Below, in pieces: positions 44,117-52,730 of a DNA stretch of 64,000 nucleotides. This DNA comes from Pelomonas caseinilytica. GTDB lineage: Bacteria; Pseudomonadota; Gammaproteobacteria; Burkholderiales; Burkholderiaceae_C. Location of the stretch: assembly GCF_021353235.1 (NCBI RefSeq), contig NZ_JAJTWT010000001.1, positions 124,001-188,000 on the forward strand. Reading direction: 5' to 3'. Each line of letters opens with the position of its first letter. Within the stretch, counting starts at the first letter, position 1. A model generated the notes under the pieces. The model searched no databases, was not told where the DNA came from, and saw only the letters and a program-made list of their open reading frames with translations. Position numbers and translations under genes: made by a program.

Positions 44117-45838
44117 ATGTATCAGTACACCGACTTCGACCGCCGCTTCGTCCATGCCCGCGCCGCGCAATATCGCGACCAGCTGGAACGCCACCTGAAC
44201 GGCCAGCTCGGCACCGACGAGTTCCGCGCCCTGCGCCTGCAGAACGGCTGGTACATCCAGCGCCACGCGCCCATGCTGCGCGTGGCCGTGCCCTATGGCG
44301 AACTCTCCAGCCGCCAGCTGCGCCAGCTGGCCCGCATCGCCCGCGAGTACGACGTGGTCTCCGAAGGCCCCTTCAAGGGCCAGGGCGGCTACGGCCACTT
44401 CACCACACGCCAGAACCTGCAATACAACTGGATCCCGCTCGACAAGAGCGCCGACGTGATGGAGCTGCTGGCCGAGGTCGACATGCACGGCATCCAGACC
44501 AGCGGCAACTGCATCCGCAACATCACGAGCGACGCCTTCGCCGGCATCGCCCCCGACGAGATCGTCGACCCGCGGCCTTACTGCGAGATCCTGCGGCAGT
44601 GGAGCACCCTGCATCCCGAGTTCGCCCACCTGCCGCGCAAGTTCAAGATCGCCGTCAGCGGCGCCACCGAAGACCGCGCCGCCATCGGCTGGCACGACAT
44701 CGGCCTGCAGCTGAAGAGGAACGCCGCCGGCGAGGTGGGCTTCCAGGTGTTCGTCGGCGGTGGCATGGGCCGCACGCCCATCCCGGGCGTGGAGATCAAC
44801 GCCTTCGTGCCCTGGCAGCAGATCCTCGTCTACATCGAGGCCATCGTACGCTGCTACAACCTCGCCGGCCGGCGCGACAACCTCTACAAGGCCCGCATCA
44901 AGATCCTCGTCAAGGCCGAGGGCCGCAAGTTCTTCGACGCCGTCAACGCAGAGTTCGCCCGCATCCTGGCCGACGACCCGGCCGGCCATGAGCAGATCAT
45001 CCCGCAGGCCGAGCTCGACCGCGTCAAGGCCAGCTTCGTCGACCCCGAGGGCATCACCGCCCTGGCCGAACCGTCGCTGGACAGCACCGACCCGGCCTTC
45101 ACCCGCTGGCTGGAGCGCAACGTGCACGGCCACCGCGTCGCCGGCCACCGCGCCGTCACGCTCAGCCTCAAGCGCGTCGGCATCCCGCCGGGCGACACCA
45201 GCGCCGACGTCATGGACACGGCCGCGGCCCTGGCCGACCGCTTCAGCCACGGCGAGCTGCGCGTCACGCACCGCCAGAACCTCGTGCTGCCCTGGGTCAA
45301 GGCCTCGGACCTGCCCGAGCTCTTCCAGGCCGCCCGCGCCGCCGGCTTCGCCACCGCCAACGCCGGCCTGCTGACCGACCAGATCGCCTGCCCCGGCGGC
45401 GACTACTGCGCCCTGGCCAACGCCCGCTCCCTGCCGCTGGCGGCCGAGATCGCCGAGCGCTACCAGGACCCCGACGAGCTGGAAGACCTCGGCGAGCTGG
45501 ACCTGCACATCAGCGGCTGCATCAACTCCTGCGGCCACCACCACAGCGGCCACATCGGCATCCTTGGCGTCGACAAGGACGGTGCCGAGTGGTATCAGCT
45601 CACCCTCGGCGGCAGCGACGGCTCCACGCTCTCGGGCCCCACGGTGGCCGGCAAGGTCATCGGCCCCAGCTTCGCGGCCGACGAGATCGCCGACGCCATC
45701 GACGCCGTCATCGAGACCTACAAGCGCGAGCGCCAGGCCGGCGAGCGTTTCGTCGACGCCGTCAAGCGCCTGGGCCTCGACCCGTTCAAGACCGCCGCCA
45801 ACGCCGTGCGCACGTCCACCGCCAAGGCCCAAGCATGA
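44117..45838 (+). CDS. cysI: Assimilatory sulfite reductase hemoprotein (nitrite/sulfite reductase family)
   Basis: A 573-residue siroheme enzyme with the duplicated ferredoxin-like/siroheme domains. FKGQGGYGHFTTRQNLQYNWIPL and SGNCIRNITSDAFAGIAPDEI contact siroheme. The [4Fe-4S] cysteines are Cys425, Cys431, Cys468 and Cys472 (C-x5-C and C-x3-C in ISGCINSCG). It reduces sulfite to sulfide. No CysJ flavoprotein is present, but ferredoxin and ferredoxin reductase genes close the same cluster and could supply electrons. It overlaps the DUF934 gene by 4 nt. Confidence 0.93.
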   Translation: MYQYTDFDRRFVHARAAQYRDQLERHLNGQLGTDEFRALRLQNGWYIQRHAPMLRVAVPYGELSSRQLRQLARIAREYDVVSEGPFKGQGGYGHFTTRQNLQYNWIPLDKSADVMELLAEVDMHGIQTSGNCIRNITSDAFAGIAPDEIVDPRPYCEILRQWSTLHPEFAHLPRKFKIAVSGATEDRAAIGWHDIGLQLKRNAAGEVGFQVFVGGGMGRTPIPGVEINAFVPWQQILVYIEAIVRCYNLAGRRDNLYKARIKILVKAEGRKFFDAVNAEFARILADDPAGHEQIIPQAELDRVKASFVDPEGITALAEPSLDSTDPAFTRWLERNVHGHRVAGHRAVTLSLKRVGIPPGDTSADVMDTAAALADRFSHGELRVTHRQNLVLPWVKASDLPELFQAARAAGFATANAGLLTDQIACPGGDYCALANARSLPLAAEIAERYQDPDELEDLGELDLHISGCINSCGHHHSGHIGILGVDKDGAEWYQLTLGGSDGSTLSGPTVAGKVIGPSFAADEIADAIDAVIETYKRERQAGERFVDAVKRLGLDPFKTAANAVRTSTAKAQA

Positions 45839-46329
45839 AGTTCATCAACGCCACCACCTGCCCCTGGAAGCACGCCATCGGCGAAGACGGCCCCAAGCCC
45901 GACCCCGATCCGGCGCCCCACCGCCTGCTCAGCCTGGAGCAGTGGCATGCCGTCCGCGCGCATTGGCCGCAGGACGTGAAGGTCGCCATCGAGTTCCCCA
46001 ACGACGCCGACATCCACCAGCTGGTACCCGACCTGCACCGCATCGCGATGGTCGTGCTCGACTTCCCCAAGTGGACCGACGGCCGCGCCTACAGCCAGGC
46101 CCACCTGCTGCGCACCCGCCACAAGTTCACCGGCGCCATCCGCGCCCGCGGCGAGGTGCTGGTGGACATGATGCAACTGCTGGCCCGCACCGGCTTCGAC
46201 GAAGTCGTGCTGCGCGGCGACCAGTCTCAGGCCGCGGCGCAGAAGGCGCTGGACCTGTTCGCGCCGGTGGGCTTCTACCAGGGCGACGTGGCCGAGACGC
46301 GGCCGTGGTTCCTGCGGAGCGCGGCCTGA
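45835..46329 (+). CDS. DUF934 protein associated with sulfite reduction
   Basis: A 164-residue protein of the DUF934 family (WPQDVKVAIEFPNDADIHQLVPDLHRIAMVVLDFPKWTDGRAYSQAHLLR; RHKFTGAIRARGEVLVDMMQLLARTGFDEVVLR). It almost always follows a cysI-type gene in Proteobacteria. The molecular role is unknown; an accessory role in sulfite reductase maturation or electron delivery is the usual guess. Its start overlaps the cysI stop (ATGA), and its stop overlaps the next start by one base. Confidence 0.9.
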   Translation: MKFINATTCPWKHAIGEDGPKPDPDPAPHRLLSLEQWHAVRAHWPQDVKVAIEFPNDADIHQLVPDLHRIAMVVLDFPKWTDGRAYSQAHLLRTRHKFTGAIRARGEVLVDMMQLLARTGFDEVVLRGDQSQAAAQKALDLFAPVGFYQGDVAETRPWFLRSAA

Positions 46330-46943
46330 TGAAGCTCTACGTCGACCGCGAATACGCCTCGCCCTGGGCGATGGCCGTCTTCGTCGGCCTGCGCGAAAAG
46401 GGCCTGGGCTTCGATGTCGAGGTGCTCGACCTCGCCGCCGGCGACCAGCGCCAGGCCGGCTTTGCCCGCCAGTCGCTGACGCAACGCGTGCCGACGCTGG
46501 TGGATGGCGACTTCAGCCTCTCCGAGTCCACGGCCATCCTCGAATACCTCGACGACACCCAGGCCGGCCCCGACCTGCTGCCCCGCGAGCCCCGCCAACG
46601 TGCTCGCGCCCGCCAGCTGCAGGCCTGGCTGCGCAGCGACCTTGGCGCGCTGCGCGCCGAGCGCTCGACCGAGGTCGTCTTCTACCGGCCGACCGACAAG
46701 CCCCTGACCGCAGCAGGCCAGGCCGCGGCAAGCAAGCTGATCGCCGCCGCAACCCAGTTGCTTGACGGCCGCGACTATCTTTTTGGCACATGGAGCGTGG
46801 CCGACGTCGATCTGGCCGTCATGCTCAACCGCTTGATCCTGAACGGCGACCCCGTGCCTGATGCACTGAAGCAATACGCCGCCCGGCAATGGCAGCGCCC
46901 CTCGGTTCAGGCCTGGGTGCAGCTCGAAAGGCCCCCGCTATGA
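46329..46943 (+). CDS. Glutathione S-transferase (YfcF-like) within the cys operon
   Basis: A 204-residue GST. The thioredoxin-like N-domain (MKLYVDREYASPWAMAVFVGLREKGLGFDVEVLDL) contains Ser11 in the catalytic position, GDFSLSESTAILEYLDD is the glutathione-binding SE-[S/T] turn, and an all-helical C-domain ends in DYLFGTWSVADVDLAVMLNRLI. It is translationally coupled on both sides (one-base overlap with DUF934, ATGA with cysH). Its place in the middle of the sulfate-reduction operon is unusual and suggests glutathione-linked handling of a sulfur intermediate. Confidence 0.88.
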   Translation: MKLYVDREYASPWAMAVFVGLREKGLGFDVEVLDLAAGDQRQAGFARQSLTQRVPTLVDGDFSLSESTAILEYLDDTQAGPDLLPREPRQRARARQLQAWLRSDLGALRAERSTEVVFYRPTDKPLTAAGQAAASKLIAAATQLLDGRDYLFGTWSVADVDLAVMLNRLILNGDPVPDALKQYAARQWQRPSVQAWVQLERPPL

Positions 46944-47695
46944 CCACGGTCTCGACCCTGCCCTGGGCCGCCGCCCCCGCGGCAGGCAACGCCATCGGCC
47001 TCTACGCCAAGTGGACGCCCGCCCTCGACGCCAAGATCGAGGCCGCCCTGCAGCGCCTGCGCGAGGTCAGCATCGCCCATGGCGACGGCCTGGTGCAGAG
47101 CAGCAGCCTGGGCGCGGAGGACATGGTCATCACCGACCTGATCGCCCGCACCCAGCTGCCCATCGCCATCTCGACGCTGGACACCGGCAAGCTCCACCCC
47201 GAGACGCTGGCCCTGCTGCCGCGCATCGAGGAGCGCTACGGCCGCACGGTCGAGGTCTTCAAGCCCCGGTTCGACGCCGTCGTCGAGTTCGTCGCCCGCG
47301 AGGGCGAGGACGCCATGTACAAGAGCATCGAGCTGCGCAAGGCCTGCTGCGGCATCCGCAAGATGGAGCCGCTCGGCCGCATGCTGGCCGGCCGCAGCGC
47401 CTGGATCACCGGCCTGCGCCGCGAGCAGAGCGGGGCCCGCTCGGACGTGGCGTTCGACGAGGACGACGGCAACGGCCGCCGCAAGATCAGCCCCATCGCC
47501 GACTGGACCTGGGCCGAGGTGTGGGCCTACGTTCAGAAATACGACGTGCCCTACAACCCGCTTCACGACCAGTTCATGCCCAGCATCGGCTGCGCGCCCT
47601 GCACGCGCGCCATCGCCGTGGGCGAGGACTTCCGCGCCGGAAGGTGGTGGTGGGAGGAGTCCTCGAAGGAATGTGGCCTGCACGCGAAAGACTGA
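46940..47695 (+). CDS. cysH: Adenylylsulfate (APS/PAPS) reductase
   Basis: A 251-residue enzyme. SSSLGAEDMVITDL is the PP-loop-like nucleotide segment. The iron-sulfur cysteines Cys136-Cys137 (KACCGIRK) and Cys218/Cys221 (CAPC) are all present, which marks the [4Fe-4S] APS-reductase type rather than the cluster-free PAPS type of enterobacteria. Catalytic Cys245 is in the C-terminal KECGLH. It converts APS to sulfite and AMP with thioredoxin or glutathione. No cysC gene is seen, consistent with direct use of APS. Confidence 0.93.
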   Translation: MTTVSTLPWAAAPAAGNAIGLYAKWTPALDAKIEAALQRLREVSIAHGDGLVQSSSLGAEDMVITDLIARTQLPIAISTLDTGKLHPETLALLPRIEERYGRTVEVFKPRFDAVVEFVAREGEDAMYKSIELRKACCGIRKMEPLGRMLAGRSAWITGLRREQSGARSDVAFDEDDGNGRRKISPIADWTWAEVWAYVQKYDVPYNPLHDQFMPSIGCAPCTRAIAVGEDFRAGRWWWEESSKECGLHAKD

Positions 47696-47702
47696 AGGAA
47701 AT

Positions 47703-47778
47703 GCAACCACAGAGCCACGGAGGCACAGAGAAAAGTGCGCACTGAATTCCTCTGTGGCTCTGTGCCTCTGTGGTTGCC
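47703..47778. repeat. CCACAGAGGCAC palindromic repeat, copy C, inside the cys operon
   Basis: The left arm (47703-47730) starts GCAACCACAGAG and the right arm (47749-47777) ends CTCTGTGGTTGC, with the repeated CACGGAGGCACAGAG and CTCTGTGGCTCTGTG blocks between. It separates cysH from cysD and ends 12 nt before the cysD start codon, so it will form a stem-loop in the operon mRNA close to the cysD ribosome binding site. Confidence 0.87.
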
Positions 47779-47790
47779 TTTGAAATTGAT

Positions 47791-48756
47791 ATGAACGCTG
47801 CCGTGAAACCCGAACAACTCATCGCCGACGTCGACCACGCCCATCTCGATGCGCTGGAAGAAGAAGCCATCTTCATCCTGCGCGAGGTGGCTGCCAGCTT
47901 CGAGCGCCCCGCCCTGCTCTTCTCGGGCGGCAAGGACAGCTGCGTCGTGCTGCGCCTGGCCGAGAAGGCCTTCAAGATGAAGAACGCGGCCCACCCGAGC
48001 GGCTACTCGGGCCAGCTGCCTTTCCCGCTGGTGCACATCGACACCGGCCACAACTTCCCCGAGGTCATCGCCTTCCGCGACCAGCGCGTGTCCGAGATGG
48101 GCGAACGCCTGGTCGTCGGCCACCTCGAAGACTCCATCGCCAAGGGCACCATCCGCCTGGCCCATCCGCTGGAGAGCCGCAACGGCCACCAGACCGTGAC
48201 GCTGCTGGAGACCATCGAGGAGCACCGCTTCGACGCCCTCATCGGCGGCGCCCGCCGCGACGAGGAGAAGGCGCGTGCCAAGGAGCGCATCTTCAGCCAC
48301 CGCGACAGCTTCGGCCAATGGCAGCCCAAGGAGCAGCGCCCCGAGCTGTGGACACTGTTCAACACGCGCATCCGCCCGGGCGAGCACTTCCGCTGCTTCC
48401 CCATCAGCAACTGGACGGAGCTGGACGTGTGGCTCTACATCGCCCGCGAGAACATCCCGCTGCCGCAGATGTACTTCGCGCACCAGCGCCAGGTCATCCG
48501 CCGCAAGGGCCTGTTGGTGCCTCTGACCGAGGTCACGCCGCCCGAGGCCGGCGAGAAGGTCGAGACCGCCACCGTGCGCTTCCGCACCGTGGGCGACATG
48601 ACCTGCACCTGCCCCGTCGAGAGCCCAGCGGCCAACGCCACCGAGGTGGTCGCCGAGACGCTCACCGTCACCATCAGCGAACGCGGCGCCACGCGCATGG
48701 ACGACCGCACCAGCGACGCCTCCATGGAGCGCCGCAAGAAGGAGGGCTATTTCTGA
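47791..48756 (+). CDS. cysD: Sulfate adenylyltransferase subunit 2
   Basis: A 321-residue PP-loop enzyme. LLFSGGKDSCVVLRLAEKAF is the pyrophosphate-binding loop, HIDTGHNFPEVIAFRD and GGARRDEEKARAKERIFSHRD are family hallmarks, and GDMTCTCPVES lies near the end. With CysN it forms APS from sulfate and ATP. The ATG at MNAAVK is chosen; an in-frame upstream codon would start inside the palindromic repeat. The stop overlaps the cysN start by one base. Confidence 0.94.
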   Translation: MNAAVKPEQLIADVDHAHLDALEEEAIFILREVAASFERPALLFSGGKDSCVVLRLAEKAFKMKNAAHPSGYSGQLPFPLVHIDTGHNFPEVIAFRDQRVSEMGERLVVGHLEDSIAKGTIRLAHPLESRNGHQTVTLLETIEEHRFDALIGGARRDEEKARAKERIFSHRDSFGQWQPKEQRPELWTLFNTRIRPGEHFRCFPISNWTELDVWLYIARENIPLPQMYFAHQRQVIRRKGLLVPLTEVTPPEAGEKVETATVRFRTVGDMTCTCPVESPAANATEVVAETLTVTISERGATRMDDRTSDASMERRKKEGYF

Positions 48757-50042
48757 TGAAAGCACTGCGATTCCTGACCGCCGGTTCGGTGGACGACGGC
48801 AAGAGCACGCTGATCGGCCGCCTGCTGTTCGACAGCAAGGCCATCCTGGCCGACCAGCTCGACACCCTGGAGCGCCGCGCCGCCGGCAGCCCCATCGACC
48901 TCTCGCTGCTGACCGACGGCCTGGAGGCCGAGCGCGAGCAGGGCATCACCATCGACGTGGCCTACCGCTACTTCGCCACCAAGACGCGCAAGTTCATCAT
49001 TGCCGACGCCCCGGGCCACGAGCAGTACACGCGCAACATGGTCACGGCCGCGGCCGGCAGCGATGCCGCCGTCGTGCTGGTGGACATCACCAAGCTCGAC
49101 CTGACCCAGCCCGAGGTGGCCCTGCTGCCGCAGACGCGCCGCCACTCGCTGCTGGCCCAGCTGCTGCGCGTGCCCAGCATCGTCTTCGCCATCAACAAGA
49201 TCGACGCCCTTGCCGAACCGGCCCAAGGCTTCGCCAAGGTCAAGGCCGCCCTCGACAAGTTCGCCGCCGCGGCCGGCCTGGACGTGGCCGCCACCGTGCC
49301 GGTGAGCGCCCTGCGTGGCGACAACGTCACCCAGCCCCTGGCCTCGGACTGGTGGAGCGGCGAGTCCCTGCTGCAGGTGCTGGAGCGCCTGCCCACCAGC
49401 AGCGAACGCGTCGACGCCCCGCTCTCCCTGCCCGTGCAGTACGTGCAGAAAGACGCCTACCAGTCCGCCGGCACCGGCTTCCAGCCCCGCGTGCTCTGGG
49501 GCCGCATCGCCCACGGCGCCGTCAAGGCCGGCGACACCATCGAGGTGCTGCCGTCCCGCCAGACGGCCGTCGTGGCCGAGGTGCGCCGGGCCGGCGAGAC
49601 CGTGCCCAGCGCCGAGGCGGGCGACTCCGCCGGCCTGGTGCTGGACCGCCAGCTCGACGTGAGCCGCGGCGACTGGATCGTCACGCCCGGCACGGCCCAC
49701 TCCGCCAAGAGCTTCCACGCCACCCTGGCCTGGCTGGATACCGAGGCCGCCAAGCCCGGCCGCAAGTACTGGGTGCGCCACGGCAACCGCTGGGTGCAGG
49801 CCCGCATCCAGGCCATCGACTCCGTGCTCGACATCCACACCCTGCAACCGCAGGACGCCCACGAGCTGCCGGTCAACGCCATCGGCCGCGTGCGCATGGA
49901 GGTCCAGCACGAGCTGCCGGTGGAGCCCTTCGCGGCCAACCGCGTCGGCGGCGCGCTCATCGTCGTCGACCCCGCCAGCCACCGCACCAGCGGCGCCCTG
50001 CTCGTCGAACCCCAGCCCGCCACGGCGGACGAGGCCTGGTGA
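48756..50042 (+). CDS. cysN: Sulfate adenylyltransferase subunit 1 (GTPase)
   Basis: A 428-residue elongation-factor-like GTPase. P-loop GSVDDGKS (10-17), switch region EQGITIDVAYRYF, DAPGHEQYTRNM (G3) and NKID (G4) are intact, followed by two beta-barrel domains. GTP hydrolysis drives APS synthesis by CysD. There is no fused CysC kinase domain. It overlaps cysD and cobA by one base each. Confidence 0.94.
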   Translation: MKALRFLTAGSVDDGKSTLIGRLLFDSKAILADQLDTLERRAAGSPIDLSLLTDGLEAEREQGITIDVAYRYFATKTRKFIIADAPGHEQYTRNMVTAAAGSDAAVVLVDITKLDLTQPEVALLPQTRRHSLLAQLLRVPSIVFAINKIDALAEPAQGFAKVKAALDKFAAAAGLDVAATVPVSALRGDNVTQPLASDWWSGESLLQVLERLPTSSERVDAPLSLPVQYVQKDAYQSAGTGFQPRVLWGRIAHGAVKAGDTIEVLPSRQTAVVAEVRRAGETVPSAEAGDSAGLVLDRQLDVSRGDWIVTPGTAHSAKSFHATLAWLDTEAAKPGRKYWVRHGNRWVQARIQAIDSVLDIHTLQPQDAHELPVNAIGRVRMEVQHELPVEPFAANRVGGALIVVDPASHRTSGALLVEPQPATADEAW

Positions 50043-50839
50043 TGGTCGCCGCGGGCAAGGTCGTCTTCGTCAGCGCCGGCCCCGGCGCGGCCGACCTCAT
50101 CACCCTGCGCGGCGCACGCTTCCTGGCCCAGGCCGACGTCGTGCTGGCCGACGCCCTGGCCGACCCGGCCCTGCGCGAGTTGGCACCCGACGCCCGCTGG
50201 ATCGACGTCGGCAAGCGCGGCTTCGAGCATTCGGCCAAGCAGACCGAGATCAACGCCCTGCTCGTCAAGGCGGCCCGTGAACACGCCCTGGTGGTGCGGC
50301 TGAAGGGCGGCGACGCCAGCATCTTCGGCCGCCTCGAGGAGGAGTTGCTGGCCCTGGCCGAGGCCGGCATCGACTGCGAGGTGGTGCCCGGCGTCACCGC
50401 GGCCCTGGCCGCCGCCGCCCAGGCCCGGCGCCCGCTGACGCGCCGCGGTCGTGGCCGCAGCGTCTCGCTCACCACCGCCATGACCGAGGCCGGCGAGCTG
50501 CGCGCCGCCCGCTCGGCCGACACCGAGGTCTTCTACATGGCCGGCCGCCAGCTGGCCGCCCTGGGCCGCCAACTGCTCGCAGCCGGCTGGGCGCCGGACA
50601 CGCCCACGCTGGTGGTCAGCCGCGCCGGCTGCGCCGACGCCATCACCAGCGAGCACGCCCTGGCCGACCTGGCCCGCGCCGCCCTGCTGCACCGTGGCCG
50701 GCCTACCGTTGTCACTGTGGGGACAGGCGCAGGTCTTGTCGCAGATCAGAGCCAGGCCCTTTCGGCGCCCCATAAAATTGCCGTTTCGCCCGAAATCCCT
50801 CCGATGAAGGCGCCCCTCACCGCCAAGAGCTGCCCATGA
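50042..50839 (+). CDS. cobA: Uroporphyrinogen-III C-methyltransferase
   Basis: A 265-residue [41 protein letters not shown] at the start, [43 protein letters not shown] with the SAM-binding GGD, and [11 protein letters not shown]. It makes precorrin-2, the first step from uroporphyrinogen III towards siroheme for CysI. The N-terminal CysG dehydrogenase/chelatase domain is absent and must be supplied elsewhere. It is coupled to cysN and fdxA. Confidence 0.92.
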   Translation: MVAAGKVVFVSAGPGAADLITLRGARFLAQADVVLADALADPALRELAPDARWIDVGKRGFEHSAKQTEINALLVKAAREHALVVRLKGGDASIFGRLEEELLALAEAGIDCEVVPGVTAALAAAAQARRPLTRRGRGRSVSLTTAMTEAGELRAARSADTEVFYMAGRQLAALGRQLLAAGWAPDTPTLVVSRAGCADAITSEHALADLARAALLHRGRPTVVTVGTGAGLVADQSQALSAPHKIAVSPEIPPMKAPLTAKSCP

Positions 50840-51159
50840 CCCACGTCGTCACCGAATCCTGCATCCGCTGCAAGTACACCGACTGCGTCGATGTCTGTCC
50901 GGTCGACTGCTTCCGCGAAGGCCCCAACTTCCTGGCCATCGACCCCGACGAGTGCATCGACTGCGCCGTCTGCATCCCCGAGTGCCCGGTCAATGCCATC
51001 CTGCCCGAGGAAGACGTTCCCGGCGATCAGGTCCACATGATCAAGATCAACGCAGACCTGGCCAAGAAGTGGCCCAGTATCACCAAGCGCAAGCCCGCGC
51101 TGCCCGACGCCGAGGAGTGGAAGGACAAGACGGGCAAGCTCAACGAACTGATCAAATAA
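50836..51159 (+). CDS. fdxA: Seven-iron ferredoxin FdxA
   Basis: A 107-residue ferredoxin. The cysteines at 9, 12, 17, 21, 25, 40, 43, 46 and 50 reproduce the Azotobacter ferredoxin I pattern shifted by one, giving one [3Fe-4S] and one [4Fe-4S] cluster. The C-terminal extension [23 protein letters not shown] is typical. The ATGA overlap with cobA ties its synthesis to the sulfur operon, where it could feed electrons to CysI. Confidence 0.95.
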   Translation: MTHVVTESCIRCKYTDCVDVCPVDCFREGPNFLAIDPDECIDCAVCIPECPVNAILPEEDVPGDQVHMIKINADLAKKWPSITKRKPALPDAEEWKDKTGKLNELIK

Positions 51160-51195
51160 ACGGCGCCAACGGCCCACCCCCTACGCGCTTCGCGC

Positions 51196-51211
51196 GCCCC
51201 CTCGAGGGGGC
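51196..51211. repeat. GC palindrome in the fdxA-FNR gap
   Basis: GCCCCCTCGAGGGGGC is a perfect 16-bp palindrome preceded by ACGCGCTTCGCGCG. This CGCGCTTCGCGCGCCCCCTCGAGG-type unit is a common intergenic repeat in Burkholderiales genomes. The rest of the 143-bp gap is GC-rich with no other feature seen. Confidence 0.65.
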
Positions 51212-51302
51212 ACTCCCGGCCGCCCGGCGAAGCCGGATCGGCGGGAGTCGCTGGAGGAGGCGCGGCGCAGGGCGCGCGCCAAGACCCAACAGCGACAACG
51301 CC

Positions 51303-52391
51303 ATGCCCAACAGCAGCCCTTCGATCATCGAGACCGACGCCGTCATCGTCGGCGCCGGCCCGGTCGGTCTCTTCCAGGTCTTCGAGCTCGGCCTCCTCGA
51401 GATCAAGGCCCACATCATCGACAGCCTGGCCTACCCCGGTGGCCAGTGCATCGAGCTCTACCCCGACAAGCCCATCTACGACATCCCGGCCGTGCCCATG
51501 TGCACCGGCAAGGAGCTGACCGACAACCTGCTCAAGCAGATCGAGCCCTTCGGCGCGACCTTCCACCTGGGCGAGGAGGTCACCACCGTGCAGAAGCAGG
51601 GCGAGGGCCCCGACGCCCGCTTCTTCGTCGAGACGAGCAAGGGCACGCAACTCCTGGCCAAGGCCGTCTTCATCGCCGGCGGCGTGGGCAGCTTCCAGGC
51701 GCGAACGCTCAAGGTCGACGGCATCGAGGCCTACGAAGGCGAGCAGGTGCACTACCGGGTGAAGGACCCCTCCCGCTTCGCCGGCAAGAACCTCATCGTC
51801 ATGGGCGGTGGCGACTCGGCGCTGGACTGGGCGCTCAACTTCTGCGCCGGCAACGCCGACGGCAACCCGCACAAGGCCGAGAGCGTCATCCTCGTGCACC
51901 GCCGCGACGGCTTCCGCGCCGCGCCGGCCAGCGTGGCCAAGATGCGCGAACTCTGCGATGCGATGGAGATGCAGTTCATCGTCGGCCAGGCCACCGGCCT
52001 GGAGGAGTCGGGCGGCCGCCTCACCGGCCTCAAGATCACCGGCAGCGACGGCATCACCCGCATCGTGCCCTGCGACGAAGTGCTGGCCTTCTTCGGCCTC
52101 AGCCCCAAGCTCGGCCCCATCGCCGAATGGGGCCTGGCCCTGGAGCGCAAGCAGATCGTCGTCGACACCGAGAAGTTCGAGACCAGCGTGCCGGGCATCT
52201 TCGCCGTCGGCGACGTGAACACCTACCCGGGCAAGAAGAAGCTCATCCTCAGCGGCTTCCACGAATGCGCGCTGGCGGCCTTCGGGGCCGCACCCTACGT
52301 CTTCCCGGAGAAGCGCATCCTGCTGCAGTACACGACCACCAGCCCCAAGCTGCACAAGGTACTCGGCGTGGAATCCCCCGTTTTTGATTGA
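51303..52391 (+). CDS. Ferredoxin--NADP reductase, thioredoxin-reductase-like
   Basis: A 362-residue FAD protein. The FAD motif [19 protein letters not shown] is near residues 15-33, [25 protein letters not shown] follows without the thioredoxin-reductase CxxC, the NADP motif is [16 protein letters not shown], and [29 protein letters not shown] lies near the end. This is the YumC-type ferredoxin/flavodoxin-NADP reductase. Directly after fdxA, it would complete an NADPH-ferredoxin-CysI chain. Confidence 0.92.
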   Translation: MPNSSPSIIETDAVIVGAGPVGLFQVFELGLLEIKAHIIDSLAYPGGQCIELYPDKPIYDIPAVPMCTGKELTDNLLKQIEPFGATFHLGEEVTTVQKQGEGPDARFFVETSKGTQLLAKAVFIAGGVGSFQARTLKVDGIEAYEGEQVHYRVKDPSRFAGKNLIVMGGGDSALDWALNFCAGNADGNPHKAESVILVHRRDGFRAAPASVAKMRELCDAMEMQFIVGQATGLEESGGRLTGLKITGSDGITRIVPCDEVLAFFGLSPKLGPIAEWGLALERKQIVVDTEKFETSVPGIFAVGDVNTYPGKKKLILSGFHECALAAFGAAPYVFPEKRILLQYTTTSPKLHKVLGVESPVFD

Positions 52392-52409
52392 CGGGTGGTG
52401 GCCCGCGAA

Positions 52410-52487
52410 ATGGCGCCACAGCGGCGTTGCAAGGGCTTGCCGTGGCGCTGCCACTGTCTGCGCCCTTGCGCCTTGCTGTGACGCCAT
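52410..52487. repeat. Large imperfect inverted repeat with nested hairpin after the FNR gene
   Basis: The arms ATGGCGCCACAGC...GCAAGGGC (52410-52436) and GCCCTTGCGCC...CTGTGACGCCAT (52462-52487) match over most of 26 positions. The loop contains its own hairpin, GTGGC-GCT-GCCAC. It starts 19 nt after the FNR stop. It may be a processed 3' end or a dispersed element. The gap to the riboswitch holds nothing else but a TAGAAT -10-like box at 52523. Confidence 0.6.
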
Positions 52488-52559
52488 TGCGCAGGCCTGG
52501 CGAGGTCCGCAAAGCCAGCGCTTAGAATTCAAGCCGACGCGTCGCTTTCCGTGACGCGT

Positions 52560-52645
52560 TTTCGCTAGGGGTGTTGATGGCCCGCCGCCATCGACTGAGA
52601 CAGTCCCTTTGAACCTGATTGAGGTAATCCTCGCGCAGGGAAGCA
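52560..52645 (+). promoter_or_regulatory. TPP (thiamine pyrophosphate) riboswitch
   Basis: The conserved core elements appear in order: CTAGGGGTG, then CTGAGA (pyrimidine-sensing arm), CCCTTTGAACCTGAT (the invariant TPP-box segment), GGTAATCCTCGCGCAGGGAAG. A GGCCCC/GGGGCC stem (52657-52662 with 52681-52686) downstream could form the expression platform. A short hairpin (ACGCGTC/GACGCGT, 52537-52559) precedes it. It lies 85 nt upstream of a TonB receptor start. Confidence 0.93.
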
Positions 52646-52730
52646 GCCGGAACCGCGGCCCCCTTTCGTTTCAAGTCTCCGGGGCCTGGCGTCTTCAGTG
52701 TTTGCCGACCTGCCATCGCTTTGCATTCCG

